Source: Podocnemis expansa (Eukaryota > Chordata > Testudines > Podocnemididae). Taken from it: a stretch of DNA of 64,000 nucleotides. Location: contig ML681981.1 of assembly GCA_007922195.1 (NCBI GenBank), positions 17,219,861 to 17,283,860 on the forward strand, given 5' to 3'. Each line of letters opens with the position of its first letter. The stretch's first letter is position 1. The position numbers were made by a program, and so were the translations under genes. Below the pieces are notes generated by a model. It saw only the letters and a program-made list of their open reading frames with translations. It was not told the DNA's origin and made no database searches. This document shows, piece by piece, positions 58,997-64,000 of this stretch.

Positions 58997-59045
58997 ATCA
59001 TCCACCTTGTTTTTCTAATAGCTGACATAGCTGCAAGGGGAAAAC

Positions 59046-62000
59046 TCAGTTTACTTCTATAGGTGAACCTGCTGAAAATCAAAGGGTAAACTAGCAATGA
59101 TTCAAGCGGACTGGAAGAAAAAAACAGGTCTATTATTTTCTACAGAAATGAAAACACATTTGCTTTCTGCACCCCTGCATCAATTTGACTTGCACATCTG
59201 CACCCCACTCCCTCCTGTTATTCTTCCAGCTTCTGCTGTTCTTCACCGGCTCTTCATAGGCATTGTGGGGATGGCACCAAAGTCCCTTCTCCCACTTAAC
59301 AGGTTGGATGTTGCAGAGATCTGGAATGAACAGAGACCCCTTTTCATTACTAGGATCTTTCTGCTCCTCCCTTTCCTCCTGTAAAAATCAGTCATGTGTG
59401 CTAAAATTCCAGGCAAAAGTTAGTATTTGTTTTTGAAAGTTTGGTACCTGTACTTCTAAATCTGGTTTACAAGGAAAACTCTACTATCTGAATTTAACTA
59501 ACTTGCATGTTACTCACAAACTCACCACAGAATCTCTTACACCTTCCACAAGACCTTTGACTGAAGTTATGAAGTTAATGGACATGCCTCACAGAGCTCT
59601 CAGCAATTCAAATCTAAGATGGGAAAACTTCATGGTGTTTGCAGTTTTGTGAACTTTGTAATTTATATTTCAGGTTCATGGGGTTTGCTTGCTAATTTCA
59701 GGTAAAATGATTAAATTATCATTTAAACCTAGATTCAATAACCTCAGAAGAACCAGTTTACACAAGAAACATACATAGTTTTTCCTACCCTAAGGGAAGC
59801 ATGTGCTATATAACCAGGTTATAGAATACAATTCAAAGTACAGGCAAGCATAAGGGGGTGATCTGGTTTTGAGTGATAGATATGCTTCCCCACTGCTCCG
59901 TCTCTACACAGACTTTCTCCATGGTTTTTCACTACGCCCATTCTCTGCTCCACCTCTCATATCCTTTTTTGACTGGATACTTCCTTCTGCCTTGATTTTT
60001 TTGGAGGTTGCATAAAGTGAAACACAATCCAAGCCCAGTTTGATGAGTAACTTTTGAAACCACATGTCTGAATGCTTTTGAAGCAAAGTAGAAAGAGTTC
60101 ACCTATCCTCAGTTCAAATTTTCACAGCTAGCCATTTGAAAACATTTCACCTAGCCTCAATAAAAGTGGTCCTATGCATTACATCTCATTGCGGAATAAT
60201 GCAGAATGCAATTATTACACTTAACCATTTTAAGGTATATTTTTACTAAAACCTGTAATGAAAAAATAAAAAGTAATGAATTTTCACAACTCAGACAGGG
60301 CTCACTCAGGTACCTTCATGATTCTCCCCCCAAAGTATTTCTTCGTGGTCTAAGAGTGACCATGTCAAAAACTCTTTGCAAACAACCAGTATGACTGTAA
60401 AACAGTGCTAACTTCATCTATAACAGCATTCATGTCTAGTGACAACCATCAAGCATGAGAAATTTCATGCTGAGGGACTCCACAATTACTACCCCAAGAA
60501 TTAGCAAAGGGTTTTGGGAAATATCAGACCTGGACTTATATTCAGAGTAGTCCACTACCTTAATTATGGAGACATAGCAAAATGATAGCCTAAAGCAATA
60601 TTTAATTTGCTGAAGAATTAAACGAACATGTGTGATATGTTAAAAATCTGTGATATTTTTCTATGTTTAGCATCACATATGATGGGATTTATCAATCAAT
60701 CAATCAATCAATCAATCACAAGTGTAATACCATGACATCAGAGCACATAGACGACATGTTTGCAAGACTGCAAGATAAAGAAAATAAGAAATGAAAGCCA
60801 ATGCTCATTGCCACAGGATAAGGCTTCTCTACAGCTACCAAACATACTCTGTCCCACCATCTCTTTTAAATACGCTTATTTTTCAAATATCAGTGAATAA
60901 AACAAACAAACTGTTCCTTAGTTTGCCCTTTGTTCCAGGGTTTCACAGCCTCCCCTTCCACAGGTGATATTTCACACAGGCAATATCAGGTGATATCCCT
61001 TTCTCTGGTGGTAACTGTTTCTTCCAGCCTCCCAGTCCCAGCCAGCTCTGCTCCCTTTCTGGAAAACTGGTCTCACATTTTTACCTTCCTGGGCATCTGG
61101 GCCTTTGCTCCAGGAGCCAACCACAGGACTTAGCCATTACTTTTCTCCAGGCACTCACTGTCACCAATAACTCCTCCCCTTCCTACCTACTGACAGGTCT
61201 TTCTAGTACCAGCTGTAGCCCTGTCCCCCTAAAATAACTGTCAGACTCAGTGCACTGGATCCGAGTCTGCTTCTGGGAACCAGTTACTCAGCAACACTTT
61301 TTTTTTTTCAAGGAATTTTTGTAGCTTAATTTAAAGTGATCACTCTTCAATTACGAGACATTTAGCATAGCACATTTCCATTTATATCTGGTGATAGCTT
61401 TAGAGAAGCCAGGAAATGGAATTTCTGTCCTTTGGAAAAAGTTCTTGAAACAAATATCATCCTGAAGCTTGATAAAAACTAAAAAGATAGGATTTTTTTT
61501 TGCCATATTGAAAATTGTCATATTTCATTTTAGAAACACCAAAATGAAACAGGCTTCCAGCTTCACAGACTCCCCGTGCTGCCCAGCTCCACAATGAGAT
61601 GGCAGAGGAGGTGCCAAGGTGGGCAGCCCCAGGAAAAAACCAGCCAGTTGGCTGCAAGGAAACAATGGGCGTGGGGAGCTTGCCGGACTAACAGGAAATC
61701 TTCTGATTGAGTTTGCTTTGAAAATGTTGACAGAATCAATGCATTCTTGCAAAATGTTTAGATTCGGTTAAACCAGCACTTTCAGATGAAAAACTGTTCC
61801 CTCAGAAATTTTCCAACAAGCTGTAGTTTGCTCTTAGGTGACTTCTGGTTTTATTTGGGTGGACTTAACTTTTTACATAGAGTTCTGTTATCCAGAATAC
61901 CATATTCTGAGGCTAGGTGGACTGCATCCTCTATTGTGAAGCTGGGGAAGTTCTCCTTGTCTTTCCATGCTATTAAAACTATTCCTCATATTGGACCCCC

Positions 62001-62829
62001 CAAACATGGTCTAGTAAACCTAATGTTGACACTAAAAATGATTGTTGATAGATGCAGAACGTAATTCATCCAAGTATCAGACCATTCATTTAGTTTTCAT
62101 CTTTTAACCAATTTGTGCTTCTGAACTGATGTGGCTACATCATCTGCTGCAATCTCAAAGCTGATACAAGCTCAAGTTGCTTGTGGAAACCTGTGCCCTT
62201 TATTCAAAAGATAATAAGTAACAGACCTCTAAGTGTCTGTTGAAAAGAAGAGAAAAGCTGCTGTCTGCTTCTCTGTTCCCTAGGGTGTTTGTGCTATTGT
62301 TGGAAAGCAGACAGACCATGTGCACTAGTTGAGGCTTACAATGGCACATGCTAGTGACAAGAGACATAACATCATAGCGATGGCTCCTGTATGGCTGAAA
62401 CTATTCATACGAGTTTGGCAGGTTAGCAGTTAATGCTAATTCAATTGGGACTGTATTCTGTATTGTACTAAGTACTGTATAAATGCTTCAAATGTGTTCT
62501 AAGCCTAATTAAAACTAAGTTTAAAGGCAATTAAATACTAGATACTGAAGGCAAATATTGAAACTTTCCTGATTGCTAGAAAATATTTTATTTTCTACTT
62601 TATTCATTAGAAATGTCAACGTATTATATATGGTTTCAAAAAGCAAAATATCTTTTCCCACATTATTTATGCCACATTAGATGATTAAACAATGAAACAT
62701 TCACAAATTCATTTTAATTTTCACTGTTTAACTTGCTCATTTGAGTCCTGATCTGCATCACTGCCATCAACAAGCTCATACTGTTTGGTCCCCAATTTTG
62801 CACTGGGATGTATTAGCACACTTCCCTGC
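59046..62829. other. Unassigned stretch with simple repeats
   Basis: No gene recognised. It contains T-rich runs (61300-61310, 61490-61502) and an (ATCA)7 array. The part 61500-61810, with TTTTGAAA/AAAATGTTT words around a GC-rich core, may be a diverged interspersed repeat. Confidence 0.4.
60691..60718. repeat. (ATCA)7 microsatellite
   Basis: Seven uninterrupted ATCA units. Confidence 0.97.
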
Positions 62830-62837
62830 ATTAGTGA

Positions 62838-63070
62838 CAGTGCCAGATTTCCCATTAGGCACTGTAGGCTCAGTGCCTAGGGCCTATGAAATTTTTAGGG
62901 CCTATGAAGGAGGGAAAAAATTAAAAAATAAGGAAAATCACTTGGATTAGCACTAGAATAGTTTAAAGTGCATCATATCAATCAATGTAATCCGATCGGC
63001 ATTACCCCTCTTTTTTGCACATTTCGGAGTGCAAGTGCCTAGGGCCTATGAACACCAAAATCCAACCCTG
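62838..63070. mobile_element. 233-bp hAT MITE
   Basis: Termini CAGTGCCAGATTTCC and AAAATCCAACCCTG are imperfect inverted repeats. They are flanked by a perfect 8-bp duplication ATTAGTGA (62830-62837 and 63071-63078). The interior repeats AGGGCCTATGAA three times (about 62878, 62898 and 63041). No transposase. Confidence 0.9.
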
Positions 63071-63078
63071 ATTAGTGA

Positions 63079-64000
63079 CTTCAAGTGAACAAATATTTTA
63101 CTAGCAAACATGCAAAACAATGAGGTTTTTGGTACCATATTTAAGTGAAATGTCAGGGATTTTAGTAGACATGCAATGATTTAATTATTTGAGACAAAAT
63201 ATGGCCATAAATTACACTTTAAAAAGTACCATCAGGGCTTGCATGAAGACAAGTGTTCAAGTCCTTCTTCTAAAGCCTCACCCAAAACATGACACCTGTA
63301 TGAGCATTACCATGCAGCAAAACAGATTAGAAAGGGGTGGGGGGACTGCATGCCTTAGAAAAAGTAATGATGTAGAGGAAAAATTGAACTATTTTCAACC
63401 ACCAGCAAGAAATGAAGCTATGGAATAAGCCCTACACCTGGGTCTACCCACTCAAGCACTACTGGAATAGTGGCTGAATACAACTTAAAGGGCGCCATGT
63501 TACCAACTACGTCATCAACTTCAATTCCAAGAACAGCCAGAATCCTTGAGGTCCCCAGAGCAACAGGATTCTTCTTACCTTATGAACTCTGAGAGGATCA
63601 AAGCAGAGGCTGGCATGCCTGCTTATGAGTTAACACACCTTTATTTCTCTGCACAGAAAACAAATGGCTAATTGCTGGCTATAAAAAAACAGGGCCATTT
63701 TTCCTGTTTGAAAATGAATTTGGCTTATTATATTTTTGCAAGCTGCTCTCATGGCATTACTGAAAACTGTATTATTATTATATTATATATTATTATATTA
63801 TATAATTATTTAAACAATAACTGCTTGCAAGTGATTGCATTTGCAGACACTTATGGCCTGATTTTGAGAAGCACTGAGAACGCGCAGATCTCACTAATAC
63901 TCAGAGTTCAAATGGTCAGGTGCAAGTGAACTCAACGTTGCCATGCAATGTTCAAACTGTTTACAAATTTTCAGGTATTGCAAATCTTCTCAATATTGTC
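63079..64000. other. Unassigned stretch with an AT palindrome
   Basis: A TTATTATATTATATATTATT-type run at about 63770-63811 could form AT hairpins. No gene recognised before the window ends. Confidence 0.4.

Larger units (their letters stand above)
58003..59045 (+). mobile_element. Penelope-like tail, second family, split by an LTR
   Basis: The left part (58003-58143) carries GTGAGGTAATATCTTTAATG, GTTGGTGAGAGACAAACCTT, AAAGCTTGTCTCTTTCACCA and CAGAAGTTGGTCCA. The right part (59000-59045) resumes with CCACCTTGTTTTTCTAATAG and GACATAGCTGCAA. Joined, they follow the same order as 31455-31588. The left part contains inverted arms (AGAGACAAACCTT / AAGCTTGTCTCTT). Confidence 0.6.

Overview
This window looks like non-coding, repeat-rich nuclear DNA from a sauropsid vertebrate, most probably a turtle. 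It is AT-rich and holds no bacterial-type operons and no open reading frame that reads like an intact host gene. Its mobile elements are a mix I associate with turtles: CR1 LINEs, a DIRS-like tyrosine-recombinase retroelement, Penelope-like elements with a GIY-YIG endonuclease remnant, many non-autonomous hAT transposons, and palindromic MITEs with termini related to GGCTAYGTCTACAC. The organism call rests on recalled family features, not on a search. A run of 10 N inside a TG microsatellite shows that this is a draft assembly.

Layout. 1-4.6 kb: a decayed L2-like LINE fragment (+) meets a decayed CR1 (-) that carries a nested hAT element. 5.8-8.0 kb: a CR1/SINE-type tail and two TIR MITEs. 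8.8-11.4 kb: a 156-bp hAT MITE next to a DIRS-like element with recognisable gag zinc-knuckle, reverse transcriptase and RNase H start, broken by stops and a frameshift. 12.7-13.1 kb: another hAT. 13.1-22.2 kb: mostly unassigned, with a microsatellite and an inverted pair of roughly 85-bp repeats. 22.2-24.7 kb: a hAT, then a Penelope-like element interrupted by a MITE. 29.3-31.6 kb: two adjoining CR1 copies, a MITE and a second-family Penelope-like end. 39-43 kb and 47.9 kb: four short Penelope-like copies, two with clean 11- and 12-bp target duplications. 51-57 kb: a CR1 tail with a (TTCTA)10 array, a palindromic element interrupted by a hAT, and several MITEs. 57.8-59.0 kb: Penelope-like pieces, one split by a probable 853-bp solo LTR with a TATA box. 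62.8-63.1 kb: a hAT with a perfect 8-bp target duplication.

No gene set works together here. The readable history is a layered record of transposition: CR1 then hAT; Penelope then MITE; Penelope then LTR; CR1 beside CR1. Every transposon-encoded protein I could recognise is broken. Stretches with no recognisable content are listed as such. They are probably intergenic or intronic, but a small host exon without long reading frames could have escaped me.
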